DNA from: Myxococcus dinghuensis
Lineage (GTDB): Bacteria; Myxococcota; Myxococcia; Myxococcales; Myxococcaceae
Direction: 5' to 3'
NCBI RefSeq assembly: GCF_024198235.1
Contig: NZ_JAKCFB010000007.1
Coordinates: 124,001-188,000, forward strand
DNA length: 64,000 nt
Every line of letters begins with the position of its first letter. Within the stretch, counting starts at the first letter, position 1. A model generated the notes under the pieces. That model was given only the letters and a program-made list of their open reading frames with translations. It made no database searches and was not told where the DNA came from. The translations under genes were made by a program, and so were the position numbers. Positions 29,606 through 37,833 of the stretch are shown here, piece by piece.

Positions 29606-30493
29606 TCATTTGGCGACCGTGCAAACCCCTCCGCCGTTGAGGTGGGCTTGATCGACGATGCTCTGGGTGACGAACTCCTGGAGCGTCCGGACGTCGTGTG
29701 CGCCGGGCAGGTACACCACGGGCTGGCCCTTCGCGTCCCGCAGCTCCTGGCCCTCGCGGTCCCGCAGGTCGGTGAGCTGCTGGGATGACAGGCCTTCGGG
29801 GACGATGAGGCCCTCCGGGCTGGCGGTGGCGGCGATGGCGTCGAAGCGCAGCTTCACGCCCTGGTGGGTGCCCAGCCGGTCGTAGAACATGTGCTCGGCG
29901 TGGATGGTGACCTCCGCCCGCGCGGTGGAGGACTCCGGGACGATGATGCCCTGCGTGCCGTCCACGCCGTTGATGCAGTCCACCATGCGCACGTCGACCG
30001 GGAAGCCCATCTGGAAGGTGAGCACGCCGGCTCCCGCCTTCACCGCGCGCCCCTCCACCCAGTAGCTGAAGCCGCGCTCGCGCATGCGCGCCAGGTCCTC
30101 CGGGGAGACCTGCCCGTCCGCCAGCTCCGTGCCCTCCGTGGGCGGGGACACGTGGAAGCCCACGTCCCATCTCCCGGCGGACAGCCCCCGCAGCTCGGTC
30201 AGCGGGACATCCCCCTTCTGCACGTCGACCAGCACGTGCCGGGGGCTGCGCTGCACCTCGCCCGAAGCCGAGGTGACGGTGACGTCTCCGAGCGACACCA
30301 GGTACTTCGTGAACTGGATGGACCAGCCGTCCTCGAAGACGGTGTCCGGCAGGCCCCGCTGGGTGCCGTCACCTCCACTCATCGTCACCGTCACGTCGCC
30401 CAGCGCCGTCGGGTCGCAACCGCCCCCGGCGAGCCCCAGCACCACCAGGGCCACGCGGAGCCCTCGCATTCCCTTGCATCGATTGTCGTTCAT
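29606..30493 (-). CDS. Lipoprotein flanking a TonB-dependent receptor, possible metal-handling partner
   Basis: 295-residue lipoprotein (lipobox LGLAGGGC). The N-terminal segment VFEDGWSIQFTKYLVSLGDVTV matches in pattern the lipoprotein encoded after the receptor (TDTGWRVRLGSGWMVLGPIYL), so the two are probably related. Further on are IHAEHMFYDRLGTHQG, two His-rich turns, and a final Cys in GGGVCTVAK. It is divergent from the receptor with a palindrome 18 bp upstream of its start. A resemblance to MbnP-type copper-binding proteins is suggestive but not demonstrated. Start uncertain: this ATG or one eight codons later; neither has a good ribosome site. Confidence 0.65.
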   Translation of the reverse strand: MNDNRCKGMRGLRVALVVLGLAGGGCDPTALGDVTVTMSGGDGTQRGLPDTVFEDGWSIQFTKYLVSLGDVTVTSASGEVQRSPRHVLVDVQKGDVPLTELRGLSAGRWDVGFHVSPPTEGTELADGQVSPEDLARMRERGFSYWVEGRAVKAGAGVLTFQMGFPVDVRMVDCINGVDGTQGIIVPESSTARAEVTIHAEHMFYDRLGTHQGVKLRFDAIAATASPEGLIVPEGLSSQQLTDLRDREGQELRDAKGQPVVYLPGAHDVRTLQEFVTQSIVDQAHLNGGGVCTVAK

Positions 30494-30510
30494 GATGCTG
30501 AGGTGTATAT

Positions 30511-30523
30511 GCAACCAAGTTGC
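30511..30523. promoter_or_regulatory. Shared palindrome, site 1: lipoprotein/TonB-receptor promoter
   Basis: GCAACCAAGTTGC, a perfect inverted repeat (GCAAC-CAA-GTTGC) in an AT-rich stretch between the divergent lipoprotein and receptor genes. Followed by GTTT. The same motif recurs at 37767 and 39960, in front of other genes of the same putative regulon. Confidence 0.65.
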
Positions 30524-30608
30524 GTTTCAAGGCGGCGACGGTTATCCGGAGGGCGCGCGGGGTGTCCTGGACGCCGGGCGCGCCGCGACCCGAGGAGGGG
30601 TGTGCACC

Positions 30609-33212
30609 GTGTGGATTCCGATGTTGATGGCCTGGGGGCTCCTGGCCCTGGCCGAGGCGCCCATCGTCCCGCCCGCGCCGCTGGAGATGGTGGCGCCGGT
30701 GAGGCCGTCGGAGGCGCGTGCGTCGCGGGAGGCCGAGACGGTCGTGGTGCGGCTGACGATCGACGCGGTGGGCGAGGTGGAGCGGGTGGAGGTGCGCGAG
30801 TCGGCGGGGCGACTGCTGGACCGGGCGGCGATGGCGGCGGCGGTCCGTTGGCGCTTCCAGCCCGCGACCCAGGGGGGCGTGCCGCTCGCCGTGCAGGTGG
30901 ATGTCCCCGTCACCTTCACGCCGACGGTGTCGGCGCGGGTGGTGGAGTCGTCACCACGCGAGGGGATGACTGGGGAGGGGCCGTCACTGCGGGGGCACGA
31001 TGCGGCGCCTGTGTCGGCAGGGGCGGTGGAGTCGTCACCACGCGAGGCGATGACCGGGGAGGGCCCGTCACTCGCGGTAGGCGCCGCTCCATCTGGAGAG
31101 GGCGACGTACCCGTGGAGGCTCGGGTGTTCGCCACGACGGTGCGGGGCACCGCGCAGGCGCCGCCGCCGGTCGCGGTGGGGGACTTCCACATCGAGGTGG
31201 GGCAGCTCGCCGACGTGCCGCGCAACTCCGCGTCGGACCTGATGTTGCTCGCGCCCGGGGTGATGCTCGCGAATCACGGCGGAGAGGGGCACGCGGAGAC
31301 CATCTTCATCCGGGGCTTCGACGCGGGGGAGGGCAAGGACGTGGAGCTGCGCCTCAACGGCGTGCCGCTCAACGAGGTCTCCCACTCACACGGTCACGGC
31401 TACGCGGACACCTACTTCATCATCCCGGAGCTGGTGCGGGCGCTGCGCGTCACCGAGGGGCCCTTCGACCCGGCCCAGGGTGACTTCGGCGTCGCGGGGA
31501 CGGTGGAGTACGAGCTGGGCCTCGCGCGGCGCGGACTCACCGCGTCCGTCGGCTCCGGCAGCTTCGCGTCCCGTCGCCTGTCCCTGGTGTGGGGCCCACC
31601 CGACTCGAGCGACGCCACCTTCGTGGGCCTCCTGCTCCGCCAGGGGCACGGCTTCGGACCCAATCGCGCCTACGCCAACGCGGGAGTGATGGCCCAGGTG
31701 GAGCTGCGGCTGGGAGACGCGACGCGCGTGCGCCTGTTCGGCGCCGGCTACGGGGGCCGCTTCTCCTCGGCGGGCGTCATCCGCGAGACGGACGTGGTGA
31801 ACGCCCGGCTGCCCTGCGCCCCGGACGCGGACTCACAGTTCTTCTGCTTCCACGACGCGAACCAGGGCGGGGCCGGCCAGCGGCACCTGCTGTCCGTGGA
31901 GCTGCACACGCGCCTGTCGCGCGGGGGGCGCCTCACGCAGCAGGGCTACGTGATGGTCCGCCAGACGCGCATCCGCGACAACTTCACCGGCTTCCTCCAG
32001 GACACACCGCCCGACGGCGGCGCGCAGCGGGGCGACGACTCGGAGGGCTACTACCGGGGCACCACCGCGGGGCTGCGTGGTCGCTACGTCCCAGGCCTCT
32101 CGCTGCTGGGCCAGTCGCGCCCGCTGGAGCTGGGCTACGAGGTCCGCCACGACGACGTGCGCACGCGCTCGCGTCGGCTGCGGGACGCGGGGGGCGCGCC
32201 CTACGCCACGCTCTTCGACAACCAGGTGCGCACCACCCACCTCGGCGGCTTCTCCTCCCTGCGCGTCGCGCCGACCTCCTGGCTCACGCTGCGCGGAGGC
32301 GTACGGCTGGACGCCTTCCTCTTCGGCGTGGACGACCTGAACCGCCCCGCCGTGGACCGCGATGGGGCGCGCATCCCCGAGGAGTCCCTGGAGGCCTACG
32401 GCTTCTTCGCCAGCCCCCGCGCGAGCGCGGAGGTGCGGCTGTCTCCCCGCTGGACCTGGCTCACCAGCGCGGGGCTCGGCGCCCGCTCCAGCGACGCGGC
32501 GGCCCTGTCCGACGCGGAGCTGGCGCCCTACGCGCGCGTCGTCTCGGGCGAGACGGGCGTGGGTTGGCGGCTGGAGGGCGACGGGCGCCCGTACTCCCTG
32601 GAGGCGCGCGCGGCCGCCTTCGCCACGCGGGTGTCGCAGGACTACGTCTTCGACGAGAAGCGGGGACGCAACCAACCCGTGGGTGCATCGCAGCGGCTGG
32701 GCGCCTTCGCCCTGGCGCGACTCACGTGGGCCGAGCGGTTCGACATGCAGGCGTCGCTCGCCTGGTCCCGGGCCACGCTGCCCGTCCCCGGGGCCTCGCC
32801 CTGGCGGGTGTGGGACGGCACGGTGGTGCCGTACATCCCCGCGCTGCTGGGGCGCGTGGACGCGTCGGCGCGAGGCACCGTGACGGTGTCGGGCCAGCGC
32901 CTGGGGTGGAACGTGGCGCTGGGGCACAGCGCCATCGGCCCCCGGCCCCTGCCGCTCAACCGCTACAGCGCCCCCGTGTTCCTCTTCGACGTGGCCACCC
33001 GCGCGCGCTGGGACTGGGTGGAGCTGGGCGTGGAGGTGGAGAACCTGCTCGACACGCGCTGGCGGGAGACGGAGCTCAACCACGTCTCCAACTTCCGGGG
33101 CCCGGACGCGCCCGCCTCGCTGCTGGCCACGCGTCACTTCTCCGCCGGAGCCCCCCGGACCTTCCGGGGCACCCTCACCGTGTACCTCGACCTCCAGGAG
33201 GATTCACCATGA
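30609..33212 (+). CDS. TonB-dependent outer-membrane receptor with N-terminal TonB C-terminal domain
   Basis: 867-residue outer-membrane receptor. After a signal peptide (about 1-17) comes a TonB C-terminal-type domain (about 40-104: VVVRLTIDAVGEVERVEVRES, AAAVRWRFQPA), then a Ser/Pro linker with a duplicated 28-residue unit, the plug domain (about 195-305) and a 22-strand-type barrel to the end. The plug contains HSHGHG (259-264), a possible metal-binding loop. Signal and TonB-box arrangement are unusual because the energy transducer's domain is built into the receptor. GTG start eight bases after GAGGAGGGG is preferred over the later ATG. It is coupled (ATGA) to a lipoprotein gene. Confidence 0.85.
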   Translation: MWIPMLMAWGLLALAEAPIVPPAPLEMVAPVRPSEARASREAETVVVRLTIDAVGEVERVEVRESAGRLLDRAAMAAAVRWRFQPATQGGVPLAVQVDVPVTFTPTVSARVVESSPREGMTGEGPSLRGHDAAPVSAGAVESSPREAMTGEGPSLAVGAAPSGEGDVPVEARVFATTVRGTAQAPPPVAVGDFHIEVGQLADVPRNSASDLMLLAPGVMLANHGGEGHAETIFIRGFDAGEGKDVELRLNGVPLNEVSHSHGHGYADTYFIIPELVRALRVTEGPFDPAQGDFGVAGTVEYELGLARRGLTASVGSGSFASRRLSLVWGPPDSSDATFVGLLLRQGHGFGPNRAYANAGVMAQVELRLGDATRVRLFGAGYGGRFSSAGVIRETDVVNARLPCAPDADSQFFCFHDANQGGAGQRHLLSVELHTRLSRGGRLTQQGYVMVRQTRIRDNFTGFLQDTPPDGGAQRGDDSEGYYRGTTAGLRGRYVPGLSLLGQSRPLELGYEVRHDDVRTRSRRLRDAGGAPYATLFDNQVRTTHLGGFSSLRVAPTSWLTLRGGVRLDAFLFGVDDLNRPAVDRDGARIPEESLEAYGFFASPRASAEVRLSPRWTWLTSAGLGARSSDAAALSDAELAPYARVVSGETGVGWRLEGDGRPYSLEARAAAFATRVSQDYVFDEKRGRNQPVGASQRLGAFALARLTWAERFDMQASLAWSRATLPVPGASPWRVWDGTVVPYIPALLGRVDASARGTVTVSGQRLGWNVALGHSAIGPRPLPLNRYSAPVFLFDVATRARWDWVELGVEVENLLDTRWRETELNHVSNFRGPDAPASLLATRHFSAGAPRTFRGTLTVYLDLQEDSP
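30942..31076 (+). repeat. Duplicated 84-bp segment in receptor linker
   Basis: The stretch beginning GTGGAGTCGTCACCACGCGAG at 30942 recurs at 31026, 84 bp later and in frame, encoding VESSPRE(G/A)MTGEGPSL twice. It lengthens the periplasmic linker between the TonB-type domain and the plug. Confidence 0.8.
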
Positions 33213-34045
33213 CGACCGCGTCGCGTGTCACCCGCAGGGCCGTGCTGGGGATGCTGGGGACCTCCCTGCTCGGCGGCCTGTCCGCGTGCGGGCTGTCCGG
33301 CACCGGAGGCCGGAGCATCGTGTTCGACATGGGGCTGCGCACCGCCCTCGCCCCCGACGAGGCGGACGTGGGCACGTTCTCCACCGACACGGGGTGGCGC
33401 GTGCGCCTCGGCTCGGGATGGATGGTGCTCGGCCCCATCTACCTCTTCGAGAACGCCTCGCCGCTCCAGCCGCAGGCCCGCGAGCGCGCCTGGCCCCGAC
33501 GGCTGGCGCGAGCGCTGCTGCCCACCGCGCACGCGCACGATGGCGACTTCTTCTCCGGCGGCACCGTGCTGGGCGAGTGGGACCGGGAGGTGGTGTTCGA
33601 CCTGCTCGCGGACGCGGGCGGCACGCGGGTCCTGGGGCGTTCGCCGGGCATCGCGGGGCGGGCGCGCTCCTTCTCGCTGCTCCTCCAGCCGCCGTCGCGG
33701 GTGCTGGGGTCGGAGGCCGCGCCGCTGGGAGGACACTCGGTGCTGCTGGAGGGCACGGCGTCGCGGGAGGACCTCCGGATTCCCTTCCGCGTGGCGCTGG
33801 ACTTCCCACCGCCGGTGGCGCTCCAGCGGGTGGAGTTCGTGCCGGTGGAGGCGGACCTGGACGACGCGGGCCGGTTCGTCGTGGACCTCCAGCCCCATCG
33901 CTGGTTCGAGGGAACCCACTTCGACCGCCTCGACCTCCCGGCAGGAGGAGGCACGGTGGACATCCCGCCGGAGGCGCAGGTCCACCGCGCGCTGTCCGTC
34001 AACGTGCGGCGCTCCACGGCCTTCGCCGGACGCTGGGAGCCGTGA
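33209..34045 (+). CDS. Tat-type lipoprotein coupled to the TonB-dependent receptor
   Basis: 278-residue secreted protein. The N-terminus has a twin-arginine motif (TRRAVLGML) and a lipobox (LSACG), so it may be exported folded by Tat and lipidated. The mature part begins with a segment like the other lipoprotein of this locus (TDTGWRVRLGSGWMVLGPIYL) and carries a histidine-rich turn AHAHDGDFFSGG near residue 110. Function unknown; the context suggests a periplasmic or surface partner of the receptor that binds or passes on its substrate. The ATG overlaps the receptor stop (ATGA), so translation is coupled. Confidence 0.75.
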   Translation: MTTASRVTRRAVLGMLGTSLLGGLSACGLSGTGGRSIVFDMGLRTALAPDEADVGTFSTDTGWRVRLGSGWMVLGPIYLFENASPLQPQARERAWPRRLARALLPTAHAHDGDFFSGGTVLGEWDREVVFDLLADAGGTRVLGRSPGIAGRARSFSLLLQPPSRVLGSEAAPLGGHSVLLEGTASREDLRIPFRVALDFPPPVALQRVEFVPVEADLDDAGRFVVDLQPHRWFEGTHFDRLDLPAGGGTVDIPPEAQVHRALSVNVRRSTAFAGRWEP

Positions 34046-35293
34046 TCAGCTCGCCGCCTGGGACAGCGGCGCGGCGGTCCGGCTCGTCGTGCGGGAGACG
34101 CGCAGCCACACCAGCGTGACGGCGAGCCAGCCGGCGGTGAGCGCGCTCCAGGCCTGGGGCGCGCGGGCCTGCACCAGCCACAGCGTCACCACGCCCCCCA
34201 TCCCGAGCACGCGGGCAATCTCCAGCCCCAGGGCCCAGCGCTTGGACTCCAGCATCCCGGCCCACGCGGTGGCCATGGCCCAGAACAGCGCGCTGAGCAC
34301 CAGCTTCTGCCAGCCCACCAGCGGCGAGGCGTGGTGGCTGACCAGCAGCATGAAGGGCATGGACGCGAGCATCTGGAACACGAGGTAGCCGCGGATGCCG
34401 GGCAGCTCCGTGGACTGGAACTTCACCTCCGCGCCCGTCTCCTTCCAGCCCGTCTCCTGCCGCGGCGGCAGGTCCTTGGGGCGCCACCCGGTGGGCATCA
34501 CCCACAGGCGCAGCCGGTCCCACCCGCTTCGGGTGTGGAGGGCGTCGCTGACGAGCTTCGACCAGTACTGGAAGTTGATGAAGGTCGGGTCCCACGTGTT
34601 CGGCGGCGTGGTGACGCCGTACGAGCACTCCTCCGTCTCCTCCTGGAACGTGCCGAACATCCGGTCCCAGATGATGAGGAAGCCCGCGTAGTTCTTGTCG
34701 ATGTAGAGGTCGTTGCGGGCGTGGTGCACGCGGTGGTGGGACGGCGTGTTCAGCCAGGACTCGACCCAGCGGGGCAGCTTGGGGATGACGCGCGTGTGGG
34801 GGATGAACTGCAGCACCAGGTGGAAGGCCACCATGGCGAGCACGGCCCCGGGCGCGAAGCCGACGATGACCAGCGGCCAGTAGAAGAGGAAGGAGAACAG
34901 CCGCTGCGTCACGCTGGCCCGCAGGGCCACGGCGTAGTTGAGCTCCTCCGTCGAGTGGTGCGGGGAGTGCGCCGCCCAGCCGATGTTGGTCCGGTGCCCG
35001 AAGCGGTGGAACCAATAGAAGAGGAAGTCCACGCCCAGGAAGAGCCCGAGCAGCCCGAGCGGCGACGTGGCGTCGATCTTCGTGAGGGAGAATCGCCCCA
35101 ATTCGTCGAAGACCGGTAAGACAAGCAAGGCCACCGCGACGTTGACACATTGGTTGATGACCGCGGTGCCCACGCTCGCGATGGAGTCCTGGAAGCTGTA
35201 GTAGCCGTTCCGCCGCGCCACGCAGTACACGAACTCACCCAGCGCCAACGCGATGACGAAAGGCGTGGCGATGGCGTATACGTTGATGGGCAT
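34046..35293 (-). CDS. Fatty acid hydroxylase / sterol desaturase superfamily membrane enzyme
   Basis: 415-residue integral membrane di-iron oxidase. The three histidine boxes that hold the iron pair are visible: HRFGH (96-100), HSPHH (109-113) and HHRVHH (186-191), with extra His at 158 and 166. Several membrane helices surround them and the C-terminal third has four more hydrophobic segments. Substrate could be a sterol, fatty acid, carotenoid or alkylglycerol; it cannot be chosen from sequence. It is convergent with the receptor operon and divergent from a Crp-family regulator with a palindrome between them. Confidence 0.9.
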   Translation of the reverse strand: MPINVYAIATPFVIALALGEFVYCVARRNGYYSFQDSIASVGTAVINQCVNVAVALLVLPVFDELGRFSLTKIDATSPLGLLGLFLGVDFLFYWFHRFGHRTNIGWAAHSPHHSTEELNYAVALRASVTQRLFSFLFYWPLVIVGFAPGAVLAMVAFHLVLQFIPHTRVIPKLPRWVESWLNTPSHHRVHHARNDLYIDKNYAGFLIIWDRMFGTFQEETEECSYGVTTPPNTWDPTFINFQYWSKLVSDALHTRSGWDRLRLWVMPTGWRPKDLPPRQETGWKETGAEVKFQSTELPGIRGYLVFQMLASMPFMLLVSHHASPLVGWQKLVLSALFWAMATAWAGMLESKRWALGLEIARVLGMGGVVTLWLVQARAPQAWSALTAGWLAVTLVWLRVSRTTSRTAAPLSQAAS

Positions 35294-35328
35294 GAATCGG
35301 GTGTACGGCGCCCCTCCCCCACGTCGCC

Positions 35329-35342
35329 TTAACCTGGGTTAA
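35329..35342. promoter_or_regulatory. Palindrome between desaturase and Crp-family genes
   Basis: TTAACCTGGGTTAA is a perfect inverted repeat (TTAACC-TG-GGTTAA), and its right half overlaps a second palindrome GGTTAACC. It lies 16 bp from the regulator start and 36 bp from the desaturase start, fitting an operator for the Crp-family protein. Confidence 0.55.
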
Positions 35343-35358
35343 CCAAGGTCACTCCCCC

Positions 35359-35967
35359 GTGAGATTTCCAGCGCTCTTCGAGCACCTTTCCAAGCTCGCG
35401 GCCATCCCCCCCTCGGAGTGGGAGCGAGCGGAGTTACTGGGCAAGGAGCAGACAGTGGACCGCAAGGCCCTCTTCCTGCGTCCCGGTGATGCGTCGGACC
35501 GCTTCTCCATCGTGCTCCAGGGCGTGTTCCGGCTGGTGCGGGTGTCCGCGCGCGGCGGTGAGTCCGTGAAGGCCTTCCGCGCGGAGGGTGACCTGCTCGG
35601 CGCCTACTCGGAGATGCTCCAGGGCAAGCCGTCGATGACGGCCATCGAGGCGCTGGAGCCCTCCCGGGTGTTGGTGTTCCGCGCGGCGGACCTCCAGGCG
35701 CTGGAGCAGGGACACACGTGCTGGGTGCAGCTGGCCCGCAGCGTGGCGGAGAAGCACTTCCTGCTGAAGGAGCAGCGGGAGCAGGAGTTCCTGGAGCTGT
35801 CCGCCGAGGAGCGGCTGGAGCGCTTCTGGGAGGAGCACGCCCACCTGCACCGCCGGATTCCCCAGCGGGACGTGGCGGCCTACCTCGGCATCACCGAGGT
35901 GGGCCTGAGCCGCATCGTGTCGCGTCGCCGCCGTCAGCAGGCTGCGGCGAGCGGCGCCAGTCAGTAG
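35359..35967 (+). CDS. Crp/Fnr-family transcriptional regulator
   Basis: 202-residue regulator. Residues 15-125 form a cyclic-nucleotide-binding-like domain (LFLRPGDASDRFSIVLQGVFRLVRVSARGGESVKAFR), but the segment expected to carry the phosphate-binding FGE-x-A-L/RxA cassette is divergent, so cAMP binding is uncertain. The C-terminal helix-turn-helix is IPQRDVAAYLGITEVGLSRIVSRRR. No FNR cysteines. The GTG start is the first in frame after the palindrome. The last codons overlap the end of a convergent gene by seven bases. Confidence 0.85.
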   Translation: MRFPALFEHLSKLAAIPPSEWERAELLGKEQTVDRKALFLRPGDASDRFSIVLQGVFRLVRVSARGGESVKAFRAEGDLLGAYSEMLQGKPSMTAIEALEPSRVLVFRAADLQALEQGHTCWVQLARSVAEKHFLLKEQREQEFLELSAEERLERFWEEHAHLHRRIPQRDVAAYLGITEVGLSRIVSRRRRQQAAASGASQ

Positions 35968-36923
35968 CGCTCGAAGACGAAGTGGAGCGTCTGGCGCGGT
36001 GAAGGCCCGTACGTGAGCCGCAGGAAGCGGTCCCCCGCCGGCGCGGTGAACCGCAGCACGTGGGTGATGGCGGGCTGGCAGACGGCGGGGGCCGGGGTCA
36101 GCGTGGAGGCAATCACCGCCTCCTCCTCCGTCACGTCGTGCACCGTCACCGGCAGCTCCTGGTCCAGGTACATGACGATGGGCTCGTCGCGCTCGGCGGA
36201 GACGACCTCCGAGTAGCCGAGGAACTCCCCGCCTCGCGCCGGGAGCGTCAGCGCGTAGAACTCGTGGGGCGAGTCCGTCGCGGGATACATCGTCGTCGGC
36301 GACGCGCCCGCCGTCACCGCCACCGGCGCCTCGAGCAGCGCGTGGCCACACGCGTGCTCGGTGACGCGGTCGCGCTCGCCGGTGGTGAAGTCCAGCTTGC
36401 CGTCGCCCAGGCCGGGGTGCGTGGGGTCGAGCGGGTTGCCGGCGACGTCGCGCAGCGCGGTGAGGTCCAGCGTGTAGCGCGTGTCCTCCTCCAGCGGGGG
36501 GAGGTCCGCCTCCGGGCGGGGGATGGAGAGGTTCAGCGTCAGGGCGTCCTCGGACCACTGGCCGGTGAGCGCGCGCGACGGCGTCGAGGGCGTGGTCCGG
36601 TCCCACAGCGTCACCTGGGCCCGGGTGGTGTCCATGGGCTCGTCGAAGGAGACGGAGACGAGCCGCCGCAGGCTCGTGTTCGTCGCGTCCACCTTGAAGG
36701 TCTGCACGGGCAGCACGCCCGTGGCGCCCTCGGTGGGGTCGGAGGCCGTGGCGATGGGGGCGACGTGGTCTCCGCCGGCATCGGGGACGCCGGAGTCGGG
36801 CTCGGTGCCGGCGTCCGTCTGGCCGGCGTCGGGAGTCGGAGCGGGGGAGTCCTCACCGTCGCAGCCGGTGAGGGCGAGCGCGGCGCAGAGGGTGAGCAGG
36901 GCGGTGGTGTGGATGGGGCGCAT
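35961..36923 (-). CDS. HACxH-domain lipoprotein with Ig-like N-terminal domain
   Basis: 320-residue lipoprotein (LALTGC, Cys21). A Pro/Asp/Gly spacer precedes a Big_5-like Ig fold (about 55-180, VSFDEPMDTTRAQVTLW, TRYTLDLTALRDVAGNPLD). The C-terminal about 130 residues form the domain shared with the three next genes: EHACGH (H190, C192, H194), then HEFYALTLP, YLDQELPVTVHD, a lone Cys, and a closing beta strand. Function unknown. The shared His-x-Cys-x-His motif and cluster context suggest metal binding. It is the last of a co-oriented series and lies 125 bp after the preceding gene, with a hairpin between. Confidence 0.75.
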   Translation of the reverse strand: MRPIHTTALLTLCAALALTGCDGEDSPAPTPDAGQTDAGTEPDSGVPDAGGDHVAPIATASDPTEGATGVLPVQTFKVDATNTSLRRLVSVSFDEPMDTTRAQVTLWDRTTPSTPSRALTGQWSEDALTLNLSIPRPEADLPPLEEDTRYTLDLTALRDVAGNPLDPTHPGLGDGKLDFTTGERDRVTEHACGHALLEAPVAVTAGASPTTMYPATDSPHEFYALTLPARGGEFLGYSEVVSAERDEPIVMYLDQELPVTVHDVTEEEAVIASTLTPAPAVCQPAITHVLRFTAPAGDRFLRLTYGPSPRQTLHFVFERY

Positions 36924-36955
36924 CTTCGGAGGTCCTCGAAAGGGAAGGCGGAGGA

Positions 36956-36976
36956 CCGCCGGCGCGAGGCCGGCGG
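36956..36976 (-). other. Intercistronic hairpin in the HACxH cluster
   Basis: CCGCCGGC and GCCGGCGG form a perfect 8-bp stem around GCGAG in the gap between two HACxH genes. There is no T-tract; it may attenuate or stabilise the transcript. Confidence 0.4.
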
Positions 36977-37048
36977 CCGGTGAGGCGGGGCGGTGCGACC
37001 GTCGAAGGCGCGGTGCACCGGAGTCGGGCGACGGGGCGCCCGGCGCGA

Positions 37049-37747
37049 CTAGCAGTTGAAGATGGCGGGGTTGGTGTCGTCGCAGTCGAAGCGCTGCTTC
37101 ACGTAGCCTGTGGGCGCCTCGCAGGCGAAGCGGTAGACGGGCGTGTTGGTGCCGTACCCGTCACCGTCCTGGTCCCGGTAGAAGCGGTCCCGGTTGTCGT
37201 AGAGGTACTCGGGGACGAGGCCCACCTGGTTCCCCGACGCGGGGCCCGCGGCGAGGAGGTACTTGCGGCCCACGACCAGGTCGTACACCCGGGCCTGCGT
37301 CAGCGAGCAGGAGGCGGCGGAGACGCTCTCGCTGATGAGCGCGGGCACGACGGCGCTGGTGGTGGTGTCCACCACCGCGAAGGCCACGTTCTGCGACAGG
37401 TAGAACGAGATGGACTCCACGGTGGACGTGCCGGACGTCACCGCGACGGGCGTGTACGTCACCGAGCCCTCGGCGCCCGAGGGCAGGTTCAGCGTGTAGT
37501 GCTGGTGCCGCGCGCTGATGTCCGGCGCCGTGGCGACGCGCGTGGCGCTCGTCGTCACGTTCACGTTGTCCGCGCTGTTGCTCGCGTGGGTGCACGCGTG
37601 GGTCGTCATCAGCGTGGCGTCCACCGACGCGCAGCCGGCCTCCAGCGCCTGCTCCGTCTCCTGCTCCTCCAGCGGCTGCTCCGTTTCGTCCAGGGGCCCG
37701 CACGCCGCCAGCGACAGCGCGAGCAGGGTCCACGTCAGCTTCTTCAT
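37049..37747 (-). CDS. HACxH-domain lipoprotein with C-terminal MopE-like metal-binding motif
   Basis: 232-residue lipoprotein (LSLAAC, Cys16). The HACxH domain begins THACTH (H50, C52, H54) and continues with HQHYTLNLP, a lone Cys and LLAAGPAS strands. A C-terminal module follows: FYRDQDGDGYG then DCDDTNPAI with framing cysteines, the pattern of the MopE-type putative metal-binding motif (PF11617), known from the copper protein MopE of Methylococcus. Two different candidate metal sites in one small protein are notable. A copy of the shared palindrome lies 20 bp upstream of the ATG; AGGAGA is eight bases upstream. Confidence 0.8.
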   Translation of the reverse strand: MKKLTWTLLALSLAACGPLDETEQPLEEQETEQALEAGCASVDATLMTTHACTHASNSADNVNVTTSATRVATAPDISARHQHYTLNLPSGAEGSVTYTPVAVTSGTSTVESISFYLSQNVAFAVVDTTTSAVVPALISESVSAASCSLTQARVYDLVVGRKYLLAAGPASGNQVGLVPEYLYDNRDRFYRDQDGDGYGTNTPVYRFACEAPTGYVKQRFDCDDTNPAIFNC

Positions 37748-37766
37748 GGGTGTTTCTCCTGTTTTA

Positions 37767-37779
37767 GTAACTGAGTTGC
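37767..37779. promoter_or_regulatory. Shared palindrome, site 2: HACxH/MopE-like gene promoter
   Basis: GTAACTGAGTTGC matches the 13-bp motif at 30511 and 39960 (consensus GYAAYYRAGTTGC), followed by AATTT, in an AT-rich stretch 20 bp before the start codon. A regulator bound here would block translation-proximal transcription of the gene. Confidence 0.6.
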
Positions 37780-37833
37780 AATTTCGGCGCGGACGACCCC
37801 CTGGGGAGGAGGCCGTCCGCGCGTGGGTGGGGG

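Noticed and set aside
29606..30493. Confident MbnP (methanobactin-associated) family assignment of the lipoprotein
   Set aside because: Only a loose pattern resemblance; the expected Trp-rich C-terminal motifs were not seen, so I left it as an unassigned lipoprotein.
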